From the NCBI GenBank assembly GCA_951812345.1, contig OX638295.1:617987-681986 (forward strand): a stretch of 64,000 bases of DNA. Reading direction: 5' to 3'. This document shows positions 1-9,185 of this stretch, piece after piece. This DNA comes from Rhodothermales bacterium (GTDB taxonomy: Bacteria; Bacteroidota; Rhodothermia; Rhodothermales; VXPQ01). Within the stretch, counting starts at the first letter, position 1; each line of letters starts with the position of its first letter. The position numbers and the translations under genes were made by a program. Below the pieces are notes generated by a model. The model made no database searches and had not been told where the DNA came from. It saw only the letters and a list, made by a program, of their open reading frames with translations.

Positions 1-1957
1 GCAGCATAACGCCGAGCACGCCAACCAAAAGGAGGATAATTCCCGGTATCATAAGGAGCAGGGCGGATCCGGATATGCCCCCTGCCACGGGCTGTCCCAC
101 GCCCGCAAGCAAGCCGCTTCCGATCAGGAGAACGAATCCCGCGGTCAGGGAAGCAAGCGCTCCGGTATTACGCACCCAGGGCCAGCGGACGTTGTAATCC
201 CGATAAAGCATCCAGTCAAGCAGCGATCGATAGGCCGTTACGATGCGCGGCAGGAGTTTTTCCACGAAATAATCGCCGATCGGCTTGAAAAAATTTGCGT
301 GGATCCATACCAGCACCGGGATGGCAATGGCGAATACGACCAGCGTCTTGTAATTGGCAAGACCTACCAGCACCGCGATCAAGAGCAGGATCAGTATGCT
401 TCCAAGTCGAGTGCTTCCCCGTACCTTTTTGCGCTCTTCCGATTCAAGCCGCACGAAAATACCCGTGATGACCGGGTTGATGATAAGCGCCACGAAGAGT
501 GAGGCCGATAGCGTGACAATGAGCGTAAGCGGCATGTTACGCATGAATTCGCCGATGACGCCCGGCCAGAACAGCATGGGTACGAAGGCGGCGACCGTGG
601 TGGCTGTGGAAGCGACGACCGGTCCGCCGACTTCGGCGGTGCCGCGCCGCGCCGCTTCGTACCGCGAATATCCCATTTCCCTGTATCGGTAGATGTTCTC
701 CACGATGACCACGGCGTTGTCCACGAGCATCCCCAGGGCGATAATCAGGCTGAACAGGATAATGAAGTTCAGCGTGTAGCCGAATGCCTGGAAGATGACG
801 AACGAAAGGAACATGGAAAGGGGTATGGCGACGCCGACCAAGGTGGCGGTGCGCAAACCAAGGAAGAACAGCAGTACGGCCACTACGAAGATGAGGCCGC
901 TGATGATGTTGTTTTCCAGGTCGTCGATCATGTTCTGGACATCCTCGCTTTGATCGCCGGTGAGGAGGATGCGCGTGCCCTGCGGAAAGGCGAATTCGTC
1001 CACCGTCGCCCGAACGGCTTGCGCCGTACGGATGATGTTTTCCCCGGACCGTTTTTTGACGTTGAGGCTGATCACCTGCAGAATGTCCTGATCGTCCGTC
1101 CGCACGAGATCGCCATTGTCCGTTTCCGTGCGGAAGAGTTGCAGGCGCGCGTACGACGCGCGGTCCTTGAAACCGAAATCGACATCGGCGACGTCGCGCA
1201 CGTAGATGGGCTGTCCTCCAGGCGCCTCGATGACAATGTTTTCGATTTCGTCGGGGACGTCGAACGTGCCGTCGACGCGAACCAGATAGTTCAGACGGTC
1301 GACATCCACCGATCCGCCCGGCATGTTGGTGTTTTCCTCGCGAATGGCGTCCACGATATCCATGAACGCGAGGTTGTATCCCTGGAGCGCATTCAGGTCC
1401 ACATCTATTTGCACCTCTCGCTCGAGAGCGCCTACCACGTCCACCTCAAGAACTCCCTGAACGGTTTCAATCTCGTCTTCGAGATTTTCCGCTACTTCCT
1501 TGAGTTGCGACAGCGAATAATTTGCCGCCAGATTGACCGTCATGATGGGAAATTCATCAAAGTCGATCTCGCTGACGATAGGCTCCTCTATTTCGCTGGG
1601 CAGACTCGGCCGGGCTACGTCCACTTTGTCGCGCACCTTCTGGTAGGCGTCGTCTATGGAAATGTCCGGGTTGAATTCCACGACGATGGTGGATACGCCC
1701 TGGGTAGATGTGGAACGAATTTCCTTGATGCCGTTGACTGCCTGTATCTCGCGTTCGACGGGCTGCGTGATCAGGGATTCCACATCGTCGGGGCTCGCCC
1801 CGGGATACAGCAATGTGACGATAATCTGCGGAATCTCGATGGACGGCTGGGCTTCCTTCGGAATGGTTACGTAGCTGTACAGCCCGCCGATGGCGATGAT
1901 TGCTGTCAGGACGACAATACTCGTACGATACTTTATCGAGATGTCGGTGATTTTCAT
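1..1957 (-). CDS. RND-family efflux permease (partial, 3' end outside window)
   Basis: Inner-membrane pump of a proton-driven tripartite efflux system, AcrB/MexB superfamily. I translated the minus strand from the ATG at 1957; 652 codons are open to the window edge, so about the last third of a normal 1000-1050 residue pump is missing. The product starts with a short cytoplasmic helix and one membrane segment (ITDISIKYRTSIVVLTAIIA), then a large porter domain, then clustered membrane helices from about residue 335. In the helix that carries the AcrB Asp-Asp relay, this protein reads GMLVDNAVVIVEN, with Asp413 kept and Asn414 in the second position. It lies 60 bp downstream of the adaptor gene and is the last visible gene of a tolC-adaptor-pump operon. 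The substrate cannot be predicted. Family certain, drug versus metal versus lipid specificity unknown. Confidence 0.93.
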   Translation of the reverse strand, partial: MKITDISIKYRTSIVVLTAIIAIGGLYSYVTIPKEAQPSIEIPQIIVTLLYPGASPDDVESLITQPVEREIQAVNGIKEIRSTSTQGVSTIVVEFNPDISIDDAYQKVRDKVDVARPSLPSEIEEPIVSEIDFDEFPIMTVNLAANYSLSQLKEVAENLEDEIETVQGVLEVDVVGALEREVQIDVDLNALQGYNLAFMDIVDAIREENTNMPGGSVDVDRLNYLVRVDGTFDVPDEIENIVIEAPGGQPIYVRDVADVDFGFKDRASYARLQLFRTETDNGDLVRTDDQDILQVISLNVKKRSGENIIRTAQAVRATVDEFAFPQGTRILLTGDQSEDVQNMIDDLENNIISGLIFVVAVLLFFLGLRTATLVGVAIPLSMFLSFVIFQAFGYTLNFIILFSLIIALGMLVDNAVVIVENIYRYREMGYSRYEAARRGTAEVGGPVVASTATTVAAFVPMLFWPGVIGEFMRNMPLTLIVTLSASLFVALIINPVITGIFVRLESEERKKVRGSTRLGSILILLLIAVLVGLANYKTLVVFAIAIPVLVWIHANFFKPIGDYFVEKLLPRIVTAYRSLLDWMLYRDYNVRWPWVRNTGALASLTAGFVLLIGSGLLAGVGQPVAGGISGSALLLMIPGIILLLVGVLGVML

Positions 1958-2017
1958 GACTTGACAGGTGGCATTTGGAGATCGGACCGGGGCCAGGAAA
2001 TGCGCGCGGCAGATCCT

Positions 2018-3235
2018 TTACAGGTCCATCGGTACTTCCGGCTGCTCTATAGACACGTTTTGGGATGTGGAATGCCGGGTTGCTATCTCGACCCTGTCTC
2101 CATCGGTGACTCTCGATTGCCCGAGAACGATTACCTCGTCGCCGGACTGGAGGTTCGTTGCCACGACGTACGCCCCGAAATCGGGTCCCGGCACGAGATC
2201 GCGCTGTACCGCGGTCGGTATTCCGTCCCGGTCTTCGATCAGGTAGGCAATATGGCCGCTCTCGGTGCGGATGACCGCGGCGCGCGGCACAACCAGCGCA
2301 TCCTCGATCGTCTCCCGCGTGACTTCGACGCGCGCTACCATTTCCGGTTTGACGGTCCCGTCCGGATTGTCGATAACGATCTCGATCGGGAAGGTGCGGC
2401 TTTGCGGATCGACGGCGCGTCCGACGAACGATACCAGGCCATCGATGCGGTTGCCCCGGTACGCCTCGAAGCTGACCTGAACGGGAGTGCCGGGCAGAAT
2501 GTCCGCGGCATACCGTTCGGGCACGCCCGAAACGACTTTGACGCGGCGGGTATTGATGAGGCGGGCCACCGCCGTGCCGGGCGTGACCTGTTCGCCGGGT
2601 TCGACGAAGTGCTCTTCGACGGTACCGCCGAACGGTGCGACGACTCGGGTTTGCGCCAGCGTAGTACGGGCTTGTTCCAGGGCGGCTTCGGCCTGCGCAA
2701 GGTTCGCCCTGGATTGATTGTATTGCGCCTGTACGCTTTCCCATTCGATGGCGCTGATGACCGAGTCCGCAAAGAGCGGCTCGTTGCGTGTCAGGTTTTC
2801 CCGGGCGAGCCCGAATTGCGCCTCTGCGGCTTCGACAATGGCGCTCGCTTGCAAAACAGCCGACTCCGGCACCGAAGGATTGATTTGGGCGACGGCGCCC
2901 CTGTCACGGACGTAGGTTCCGAGGGGTTCGACCGTGATTACCGTGCCGCTTGTTTGCGCCGATAAACGCGCGTCATCGTATGCTTCGACTGCTCCGGTGA
3001 GTTGAATGATATCCCGAAACACGGTGGGTTCGAGCACAAGGGTTTCCACGCGGATTACACGCCCTTGCTCTTCGGCCGCGGCGGGTGCGCTGCGTGCGCC
3101 ATTCGGGGGTTCTGTTCCGCAGCCTGCAAGGAGCGCGGCGCAGATAGAAAACAGCCCCGCGGCAAGGATATTCCGCACAAGATCGCTGTGCCTAAGTATC
3201 CGGAATCGATAGTCGGACGGAGTCATGAGATCCAA
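2018..3235 (-). CDS. RND efflux membrane fusion (adaptor) lipoprotein
   Basis: Periplasmic adaptor of the HlyD/AcrA type, 405 aa, linking the downstream RND pump to the upstream TolC-like channel. The N-terminus has a hydrophobic segment ending in a lipobox, LLAGC, with Cys39 as the likely lipidated residue. After it come a beta-barrel/lipoyl half-motif (GTVITVEPLGTYVRDRG), a coiled-coil hairpin rich in Ala, Gln and Glu at about residues 125-185, the second lipoyl half (VVAPFGGTVEEHFVEPGEQV), then the beta-barrel and membrane-proximal domains. The signal peptide is preceded by about 20 polar residues; a GTG at 3178 would give a more typical signal peptide, so the start is uncertain. It is 12 bp from the TolC-like gene and 60 bp from the pump gene. 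Confidence 0.93.
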   Translation of the reverse strand: MDLMTPSDYRFRILRHSDLVRNILAAGLFSICAALLAGCGTEPPNGARSAPAAAEEQGRVIRVETLVLEPTVFRDIIQLTGAVEAYDDARLSAQTSGTVITVEPLGTYVRDRGAVAQINPSVPESAVLQASAIVEAAEAQFGLARENLTRNEPLFADSVISAIEWESVQAQYNQSRANLAQAEAALEQARTTLAQTRVVAPFGGTVEEHFVEPGEQVTPGTAVARLINTRRVKVVSGVPERYAADILPGTPVQVSFEAYRGNRIDGLVSFVGRAVDPQSRTFPIEIVIDNPDGTVKPEMVARVEVTRETIEDALVVPRAAVIRTESGHIAYLIEDRDGIPTAVQRDLVPGPDFGAYVVATNLQSGDEVIVLGQSRVTDGDRVEIATRHSTSQNVSIEQPEVPMDL

Positions 3236-3247
3236 TAGAGGAAGAGA

Positions 3248-4855
3248 TTATTTGCTCGTAAGGCGGGGTTCCCCGGCGCTCCACTGCGTCATGCCCATGG
3301 ACGTTTCCAGCGCGCTCTGGGCTACGAGATAGTCGTACAGGGCGCGGAGCCGGTTGAGGCGACTCTGGTCCAACTGTTCGGAAGCGTTGCGTTCCTCGAC
3401 CGGCGAGGCGATGCCTTCCGCGAGTCGCGCGCGCGCGTATTCGTAATTCAGTTCCGCGCGCCGGACGTTCTGATCCTGCGCCAGAATCCGTTGCTGCGCG
3501 GCTTCGAGATCCCGCAAGGCGCCCTGCACGTCCATACGTATCTGTTGCAGCGTCTGGTCATATTGCAGTTCGGCCTGATGCAGTGCAATGCTTCGTTGTT
3601 GCACCCGGGCCGCCGTGCGGAATCCGTTGAAGATGTTCCAGGTGAACTGGACGCCGGCGCTGATGGCGGGATTCCAGTAGCTCTGCGAGAAAAAGTCGAC
3701 GGACTCGCGGCGGTATATGAAGTCATCTCTGTCTTCCGTAACGATGCGCGTGCGATCGCCCGGCACCCGGCCTATGTAACTGATGCTTGCGACGGCGCTG
3801 AGCTTCGGCATATACTGTGTCATGGCCAAACGGCGGTCCACTCGCTGCAACTCGATCGCAAGGCGCGCCTGTTCAAGGTCCGGTCGATGCGCCAGCGCCA
3901 TATCGACGGCGTTTGTCGCCGACACGGTCAGGAAGCGGCCTCGCTCTTCGGATTCCAGATCCCCTCGCAGCCGTATCGGCTGGTCGACCGGCACCCCGAT
4001 CTGTATCTTGAGGTTGTCGAGTGCTTGCGCTGCGAGCCCGGCGGCCTCGACCTGTTCCGTCTCAAGATTGGCAAGCTCGACTTCTGCCGTCAGGCGCTGG
4101 AATTTCGGCGCCAAGCCCTGGCTTACTCGTCGGATGGTTTCGTCGAGCGTGCGTTGCGTTCGCTCAACGCTCATACGAACGACTTCCACCTGTTTCAGGG
4201 ATAATAGCGCCTGATAGAACGCCTGACGCACTTCGTGGAGAACGACTTGCCGCTGCCGGTTCAGGACTTCATCGGTCAACTCTTTGAAATATCTTGCCCC
4301 CCGGATGCCGACAAAGGTCTCGGCAGAGAAAATCGTTTGGCTCAGGGAGATGCTATTCAGAAATTCGTTGGGTACTGCAAACGGGTTGGCGTCTCCTCCA
4401 AAACCGGCCCCGATAGCGTCCAGCCCCTCCTCCTGTCGGTCTATGAATTCGTCGAAATCGATAGGTGCAGTTTCTGTATCCGTGTCTGTGCGCGCCCGTT
4501 CGTTAAACGATAACCAGTCAATAAAACCGAACGAACTGAACAATCCTCCCGCTTCCGAACCCGCAAAGGGATTGGCGCTTTTCAGGTTGCGCGTATAGCT
4601 GGACGTTACGTCGATAAGAGGCCATGCTTCGCCCCAGGCTTCGCGAACCTGCGCGGAAGCCTGCTCGACATTAAGGCGTTCGAGCCGCATCGCATAATTA
4701 TGAACGAGGGCGATCTGGAGCGCTTCGTCGAGTGTCAACGTGAGCGGTTCTTGCGTACCCTCCGGGGCATTCTGTGCGAGCGTTGTCGAGGCAAGCGTCA
4801 GGCTGCCGGCGAACAGTACGCTTGCGATCAGAATAGAGCGGCGAATATCGGACAT
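3248..4855 (-). CDS. TolC-family outer membrane efflux protein
   Basis: Outer-membrane channel of the efflux operon, 535 aa. It has a cleavable signal peptide (hydrophobic ILIASVLFAGSLTLA, likely cut after TLAQ or nearby) followed by the two-fold repeated helical/beta architecture of the OEP family. Visible features are LTLDEALQIALVHNYAMRLERL at the start of repeat 1, a helical coiled region at about 195-285, and a second half beginning near AVDMALAHRPDLEQARL, then VQFTWNIFNGFRT at about 400, a common beta-strand signature of TolC-like proteins. An insertion of about 60 residues rich in Asp, Glu and Arg (about 105-165) lies in the first half and is longer than in the E. coli protein. It is the first gene of the minus-strand operon; no regulator gene is adjacent. 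Confidence 0.92.
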   Translation of the reverse strand: MSDIRRSILIASVLFAGSLTLASTTLAQNAPEGTQEPLTLTLDEALQIALVHNYAMRLERLNVEQASAQVREAWGEAWPLIDVTSSYTRNLKSANPFAGSEAGGLFSSFGFIDWLSFNERARTDTDTETAPIDFDEFIDRQEEGLDAIGAGFGGDANPFAVPNEFLNSISLSQTIFSAETFVGIRGARYFKELTDEVLNRQRQVVLHEVRQAFYQALLSLKQVEVVRMSVERTQRTLDETIRRVSQGLAPKFQRLTAEVELANLETEQVEAAGLAAQALDNLKIQIGVPVDQPIRLRGDLESEERGRFLTVSATNAVDMALAHRPDLEQARLAIELQRVDRRLAMTQYMPKLSAVASISYIGRVPGDRTRIVTEDRDDFIYRRESVDFFSQSYWNPAISAGVQFTWNIFNGFRTAARVQQRSIALHQAELQYDQTLQQIRMDVQGALRDLEAAQQRILAQDQNVRRAELNYEYARARLAEGIASPVEERNASEQLDQSRLNRLRALYDYLVAQSALETSMGMTQWSAGEPRLTSK

Positions 4856-5001
4856 GGCGTTACGGGGCTCTCATAGATCGGCCTGTGTCGACAAAAAACC
4901 GGTTCGACCCAAAGATGTACGTGCGGGTTATGGCGCAGGTTACGTAAAAAGATGAAGAAAAGGCCAAGAGTGATGAAAACGACAGGTTTTAAAGCACCTG
5001 A

Positions 5002-5072
5002 TTAAGGATACTCTGATTAAGTCCTCAAAGCTCAGAGGCTGAGCGAAGCGGTTTTGGTCAGAGTATCCTTAA
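5002..5072. repeat. Intergenic repeat copy A (short form, both ends present)
   Basis: A 71-bp element with perfect 15-bp inverted ends, TTAAGGATACTCTGA at 5002-5016 and TCAGAGTATCCTTAA at 5058-5072. Between them lie a left part (GTCCTCAAAGCTCAGAGG) and a right part (GAGCGAAGCGGTTTTGG). The same left and right parts recur at six other loci here. This copy lacks the roughly 100-bp middle seen at 33312-33480, so it looks like an internally deleted form. It ends 2 bp from the manC stop codon (5075-5077). Confidence 0.88.
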
Positions 5073-5074
5073 AC

Positions 5075-6172
5075 TCAGAAGTAGTCCTCGAGCCGGTGCG
5101 CATGCAGGTAATCCACAATGTTTTTAACCTGTTGGGCGCTTTCCCGGTTGCAGATCAGCAGGGCGTCTTCCGTATCGACCACAATCGTGTCGTGCATGCC
5201 TATCAGCACGACGAGTCGCTCGTTGGCGTCAATCAGGCATCTGCTCGAATCGTTCAGAATCACGTTTCCTTTGAGTGTATTGCCCTGTTTGTCTTTCTTG
5301 CGAAGCGCATATACCGCTGCCCAGTCGCCGACGTCACTCCAACCGAATGAGGCAGGCACCACAAACACCTTGTCCGCCCGCTCCATGACCCCGTAATCGA
5401 TCGAAATAGTTGGGCTTTTAGCATAGGCTTCCGAGATGGCTTTGGTTTCCTGTGCAGTACCGAGCGCATCCCGCAGCGGGGCGAAAGCCCGGAAGACCTT
5501 CGGAAGATGGTGTTGTATAGCGTTCAGGATGGCATCGGCGCGCCAAACGAAAATCCCGCTATTCCATAGAAAATCTCCGGAATCAAGAAAGCGCTCGGCG
5601 GTTTCGATGTCGGGTTTCTCCGCAAAGGTCCGGACAGGCAGAGCTTCCGGCGTTTTTCGGTCACGATCGACGTGCCCCTCGTATTGCACGTAACCATACC
5701 CTGTCTCGGGATGGGTGGGTTCTATACCGATCGTAAGGAGGGTGTCTTTTTCCTGTGCCTTGTCGATGGCGATGCGGAGCGCCTTGTGAAACCGCCTGGT
5801 GTTGCGGATGACATGGTCGGCCGGCAAGGCGATCATGATGGCGTCGGGATCCCGCGCAAGCAATTTTATGGCGGCAAGAGCAATGCATGGCCCCGTGTTG
5901 CGTGCAACAGGCTCGGCAAGGATGTTTTCCGCGGGAACGGCGGGAAGTTGTTCCTGTGTCTGATCGATGTACCGGCTATGCGTGACGACAAAAACGTTCT
6001 CGTCCGGGATGATGCCTCGCAAGCGGGACATGGTATTGCGGATCAGCGTGTCTCCGCCGTGAATCGCCAGAAATTGCTTGGGATTGTTCTCGCGGCTTTG
6101 CGGCCAGAATCGACTGCCGATTCCGCCTGCCATGATTACGGCATATGCCATATTCGGATGAAAGTGAGCCAT
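5075..6172 (-). CDS. manC: Mannose-1-phosphate guanylyltransferase
   Basis: Makes GDP-mannose from mannose-1-phosphate and GTP, the precursor for the GDP-fucose enzymes encoded at 6331 and 10630. The 365-aa length matches the single-domain guanylyltransferase without the fused isomerase domain. The nucleotide-binding signature is near the N-terminus (AVIMAGGIGSRFWPQSR, then PKQFL), with the FVEKP-like motif present as TFAEKPDIETAERF and the catalytic-region WNSGIFVWRADAI. An alternative ATG eight codons in (6151, MAYAVIMAGG) fits the family N-terminus better. The gene is divergent from fcl; repeat copy A begins 2 bp after its stop codon. Confidence 0.94.
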   Translation of the reverse strand: MAHFHPNMAYAVIMAGGIGSRFWPQSRENNPKQFLAIHGGDTLIRNTMSRLRGIIPDENVFVVTHSRYIDQTQEQLPAVPAENILAEPVARNTGPCIALAAIKLLARDPDAIMIALPADHVIRNTRRFHKALRIAIDKAQEKDTLLTIGIEPTHPETGYGYVQYEGHVDRDRKTPEALPVRTFAEKPDIETAERFLDSGDFLWNSGIFVWRADAILNAIQHHLPKVFRAFAPLRDALGTAQETKAISEAYAKSPTISIDYGVMERADKVFVVPASFGWSDVGDWAAVYALRKKDKQGNTLKGNVILNDSSRCLIDANERLVVLIGMHDTIVVDTEDALLICNRESAQQVKNIVDYLHAHRLEDYF

Positions 6173-6330
6173 GAAAGGGAAAGGGCGAGTAACCCCGTTA
6201 GCGGGTGTGCCGCATTATTATACGGGATTTTGGGAGCAAGTCGGGCTTCTGCGCATAATACCTGCAACGGATGAGGTTCCGGAATCAGGGATGTCCAATT
6301 GGTTATGAATAGCAATCAATCGTCTGGATC
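6173..6330. promoter_or_regulatory. Divergent intergenic region between manC and fcl
   Basis: The 158 bp between two divergent nucleotide-sugar genes must carry promoters for both. By eye the best plus-strand candidate is TTGGGA (6230-6235), an 18-bp spacer and CATAAT (6254-6259), about 70 bp upstream of the fcl GTG. On the minus strand a TATAAT occurs near 6217-6222 without a good -35 box. These are weak, sigma70-style matches; Bacteroidota promoters often differ, so confidence is low. Confidence 0.25.
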
Positions 6331-7311
6331 GTGTCTTTGAACGACGCTGGGGTTCCTGTTTTTGTGGCGGGCCACCGTGGTCTGGTCGGTTCGGCGGTCG
6401 TACGTCGTCTCCAGGTCGAGGGCCGTCACCGGTTGCTGCTGCGCACGCGCGACGAACTTGATTTGCTCGATCAAGGGGGTGTCGATGTGTTTTTCGAGCG
6501 GGAGCGCCCGGGTTTTGTGGTACTTGCCGCCGCAGTTGTCGGCGGCATTCTGGCGAACGATCAGTATCCGGCGGATTTTATTTCCGACAACATTGCCATT
6601 CAGTCGAATGTCATTCGCTCTGCGCACAAATACGGCGTACAGCGGCTTGTTTTTCTTGGAAGTTCGTGCATTTACCCCAAGCATGCACCGCAACCCATGC
6701 CCGAGGAGTGTATGCTGACGGGGCCTCTTGAACCCACGAATCAATGGTACGCCGTGGCGAAGATCGCAGGCGCCAGAACATGCGAGGCGTATCGGAAGCA
6801 ATACGGGGATGATTTTGTTACGTTAATGCCAACAAACTTATACGGTCCGAATGACAATTTCGATCCGGAGACCTCGCATGTTCCGGCGGCCTTGTTGCGA
6901 AGATTTCATGAGGCAAAGCGCGTTGGAGCCCCGGATGCGCCGGTGACGCTGTGGGGGACCGGGACGCCCCGCCGCGAATTCATGTATGTGGACGATCTGG
7001 CGGATGCGATCGTCTTCGTACTGGGCCTGTCTGCAGACAGGTTATATGAAACGGCGCCCGACGGCATGCTTAACGTAGGCGTTGGAAAGGATATCTCCAT
7101 CACAGAGTTGGCCGAAATCATCCGGGACGTCGTGGGTAGCGAAAGCGCTATACGTTACGACACGACCCGGCCGGACGGTACGCCGCGCAAACTCATGGAT
7201 GTTTCCCGGATGAAGGCACTTGGCTGGAGCGCCCGGACCCCTATACGGGATGGGTTTTCGGAAACATATGCCTGGTATCTGGCCCATGTATTAAAGGAAG
7301 CGGAGGCGTGA
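6331..7311 (+). CDS. fcl: GDP-L-fucose synthase
   Basis: NADPH-dependent 3,5-epimerase/4-reductase that converts GDP-4-keto-6-deoxymannose into GDP-L-fucose, the step after Gmd (10630). The 326-aa protein is a short-chain dehydrogenase/reductase with the Rossmann motif GHRGLVGSAV near the N-terminus, Ser111-Ser112-Cys113 in GSSCIYP and the catalytic Tyr140-x3-Lys144. The motif PTNLYGPNDNFDPETSHVPAALLRRF is typical of this family. The start is a GTG; no clear ribosome-binding site precedes it. Its TGA overlaps the GTG of the GH16 gene, indicating translational coupling in a long plus-strand cluster. Confidence 0.95.
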   Translation: MSLNDAGVPVFVAGHRGLVGSAVVRRLQVEGRHRLLLRTRDELDLLDQGGVDVFFERERPGFVVLAAAVVGGILANDQYPADFISDNIAIQSNVIRSAHKYGVQRLVFLGSSCIYPKHAPQPMPEECMLTGPLEPTNQWYAVAKIAGARTCEAYRKQYGDDFVTLMPTNLYGPNDNFDPETSHVPAALLRRFHEAKRVGAPDAPVTLWGTGTPRREFMYVDDLADAIVFVLGLSADRLYETAPDGMLNVGVGKDISITELAEIIRDVVGSESAIRYDTTRPDGTPRKLMDVSRMKALGWSARTPIRDGFSETYAWYLAHVLKEAEA

Positions 7312-8159
7312 TTCGCACCAGGCACATACCCTGTTTGTTTTTGCCGGTCCTCGCGTGCATGAGCAACGCATGCGCCATGTCGGAGGAAGAGCCCGAGCCT
7401 CCTCCCGAGCTACTCGTTTGCGAAATAGGCGATCTGGTATGGAGCGACGAATTCGATGAGGATGGTCTCCCGAACGCCTCGATGTGGCGCTATGACACAG
7501 GAGGCCACGGATGGGGCAATGAGGAGTTGCAATATTACACCTCGGAGCGTTCGGAGAATGCCCGGGTCGAGAACGGGAGCCTGATCATCGAAGCGCACAA
7601 GGAATCCTGGGAAGGCAGCGATTACACGTCCACCCGTTTGCTTTCGAGAGCGGAGTGGACCTACGGCCGGTTCGAGGCCCGCTCCATCCTGCCGTCCGGC
7701 AGGGGAACATGGCCCGCTATATGGATGCTGCCGGATCTGCAAAAATATGGAGGCTGGCCCCGGGCCGGCGAGATCGATATCATGGAGCATGTGGGATTCG
7801 ATCCGGACCAGGTGCATTCCACGGTGCATACCGATGCATACAATCATACGAAGGGCACGCAGCGGGGCGCTTCCATCACGGTGCCGACGGCCCGTTCGGG
7901 GTTCAATGTCTATGCGGTGGAATGGACCCCGTCCGAGATACGCGGCTATGTCAATGAAACGCAGTATTTTGAGTTTCGGAACGAGCGGTTGACCAATTCG
8001 GAGGCCGACGACCGGCACTGGCCGTTCGATCACCCGTTCCATTTGATTTTCAACATCGCCGTCGGCGGGGCCTGGGGTGGGCAACAGGGGGTAGATCCCG
8101 ACATTTGGCCCCAGCGTCTGCAAGTCGATTACGTACGTGTCTACGGATGCGCCTCCTGA
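7308..8159 (+). CDS. Glycoside hydrolase family 16 (beta-glucanase/laminarinase-type), exported
   Basis: Predicted endo-acting glycosidase of 283 aa. The N-terminus is a signal peptide with Cys near its end (LPVLACMSNAC), so it may be a lipoprotein. The catalytic signature GEIDIMEHVG is intact, giving Glu nucleophile, Asp and Glu acid/base, and is preceded by GRGTWPAIWMLPD, a known GH16 substrate-cleft block. AVEWTPSEIRGYVN and a C-terminal FNIAVGGAWGG block also match the laminarinase-like subgroup. The GTG start overlaps the fcl stop codon (GTGA). Its place among polysaccharide biosynthesis genes suggests processing or release of the cell's own polymer, but feeding on external beta-1,3-glucan is equally possible. 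The sequence does not decide substrate. Confidence 0.9.
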   Translation: MIRTRHIPCLFLPVLACMSNACAMSEEEPEPPPELLVCEIGDLVWSDEFDEDGLPNASMWRYDTGGHGWGNEELQYYTSERSENARVENGSLIIEAHKESWEGSDYTSTRLLSRAEWTYGRFEARSILPSGRGTWPAIWMLPDLQKYGGWPRAGEIDIMEHVGFDPDQVHSTVHTDAYNHTKGTQRGASITVPTARSGFNVYAVEWTPSEIRGYVNETQYFEFRNERLTNSEADDRHWPFDHPFHLIFNIAVGGAWGGQQGVDPDIWPQRLQVDYVRVYGCAS

Positions 8160-8196
8160 TGCACGTATTCCGGTTTTTCGTACCCCCTACGTTTAT

Positions 8197-9180
8197 ATGC
8201 ACAACTTTGCCATCACCGGCGTAGCCGGTTATATCGCCCCACGGCATTTGAAAGCCATAAAGGACACGGGCAACCATTTGCTGGCCGCCATCGATCCGCA
8301 CGATTCAGTGGGTATTCTTGATCGGTACTTTCCGGATGCCGCTTTTTTTACCGAGATAGAACGATTTGATCGTCATCTCGAGAAACTTCGGCGGGAAAGG
8401 GAATCCCGGCAACTGCATTACCTCTCTATCTGTTCGCCGAATCATTTGCACGATGCGCATATTCGTCTTGCCTTGCGTCTGGGCGCCAGCGCGCTTTGCG
8501 AAAAGCCGCTTGTTCTGAAGCCGGCCAACCTTGATTATTTGCAGAAATTCGAAGAAGAACACCCCGGAACGGTAAATACTGTTCTTCAATTGCGCCTGCA
8601 TCCGGATATTCTGGCCTTGCGTACACGGCTGCAACAGCAAACCGATCGCCGGCACAGTGTACGTCTTACTTATGTCACTTCACGCGGCACCTGGTATCGG
8701 TATTCATGGAAAGGCGATGACGAAAAGTCCGGTGGTATCGCGATGAACATCGGGATTCACTTTTTCGATTTGCTGATGTGGTTGTTCGGCGATATCGAGG
8801 GGCATCGCATTCACGTTATGGAACCGCAGCGTGCTGGTGGCCTATTGGCGCTGAAGAACGCGGATGTGCAGTGGTTTCTGTCGATAGACGAGCGTGATAT
8901 ACCGAATGAGTTCAGGGACCGGCAGCGAACATACCGATCCATTGAGGTTGATGGAAGCGAGGTTGAGTTTTCGAATCGATTCGATGACCTGCATACGCGT
9001 GTGTACGAAGAGACTCTTGCGGGGCGCGGTTTTCGGATTACAGACATTCGACCTGCAATCGAGTTGGTTGACGCTATCCGGTTGGTCAAGCCCGTTAAGG
9101 TATCTTTAGGTGAGGCACATCCGATGTCTACCGGTTTTAAATCGTCGGAATCACGAGAACGAGTACGCCATACGCGGTAA
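8197..9180 (+). CDS. wbpB: WbpB/WlbA-type UDP-N-acetylglucosaminuronate 3-dehydrogenase (Gfo/Idh/MocA family)
   Basis: NAD-dependent oxidoreductase, 327 aa from this ATG. It is predicted to oxidise C3 of UDP-GlcNAcA so that the aminotransferase (WbpE, 16677) can install the 3-amino group. The N-terminus MHNFAITGVAGYIAPRHLKA is the characteristic beginning of WlbA/WbpB proteins, and the Gfo/Idh Glu-Lys-Pro motif is present (CEKPL, Lys103), followed by SGGIAMNIGIHFFDLLMW. An upstream in-frame ATG at 8137 would overlap the GH16 gene; I prefer 8197 because the Rossmann strand begins there. Partners wbpA, wbpE and wbpD are all in this window, which strongly supports the assignment. Confidence 0.88.
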   Translation: MHNFAITGVAGYIAPRHLKAIKDTGNHLLAAIDPHDSVGILDRYFPDAAFFTEIERFDRHLEKLRRERESRQLHYLSICSPNHLHDAHIRLALRLGASALCEKPLVLKPANLDYLQKFEEEHPGTVNTVLQLRLHPDILALRTRLQQQTDRRHSVRLTYVTSRGTWYRYSWKGDDEKSGGIAMNIGIHFFDLLMWLFGDIEGHRIHVMEPQRAGGLLALKNADVQWFLSIDERDIPNEFRDRQRTYRSIEVDGSEVEFSNRFDDLHTRVYEETLAGRGFRITDIRPAIELVDAIRLVKPVKVSLGEAHPMSTGFKSSESRERVRHTR

Positions 9181-9185
9181 ACGTA

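Noticed and set aside
950..2965. Long plus-strand open frame of 671 codons
   Set aside because: It lies antisense to the RND permease and adaptor, crosses the boundary of two well-supported genes, and its translation has biased composition (rich in Arg, Asp and His) with no domains.
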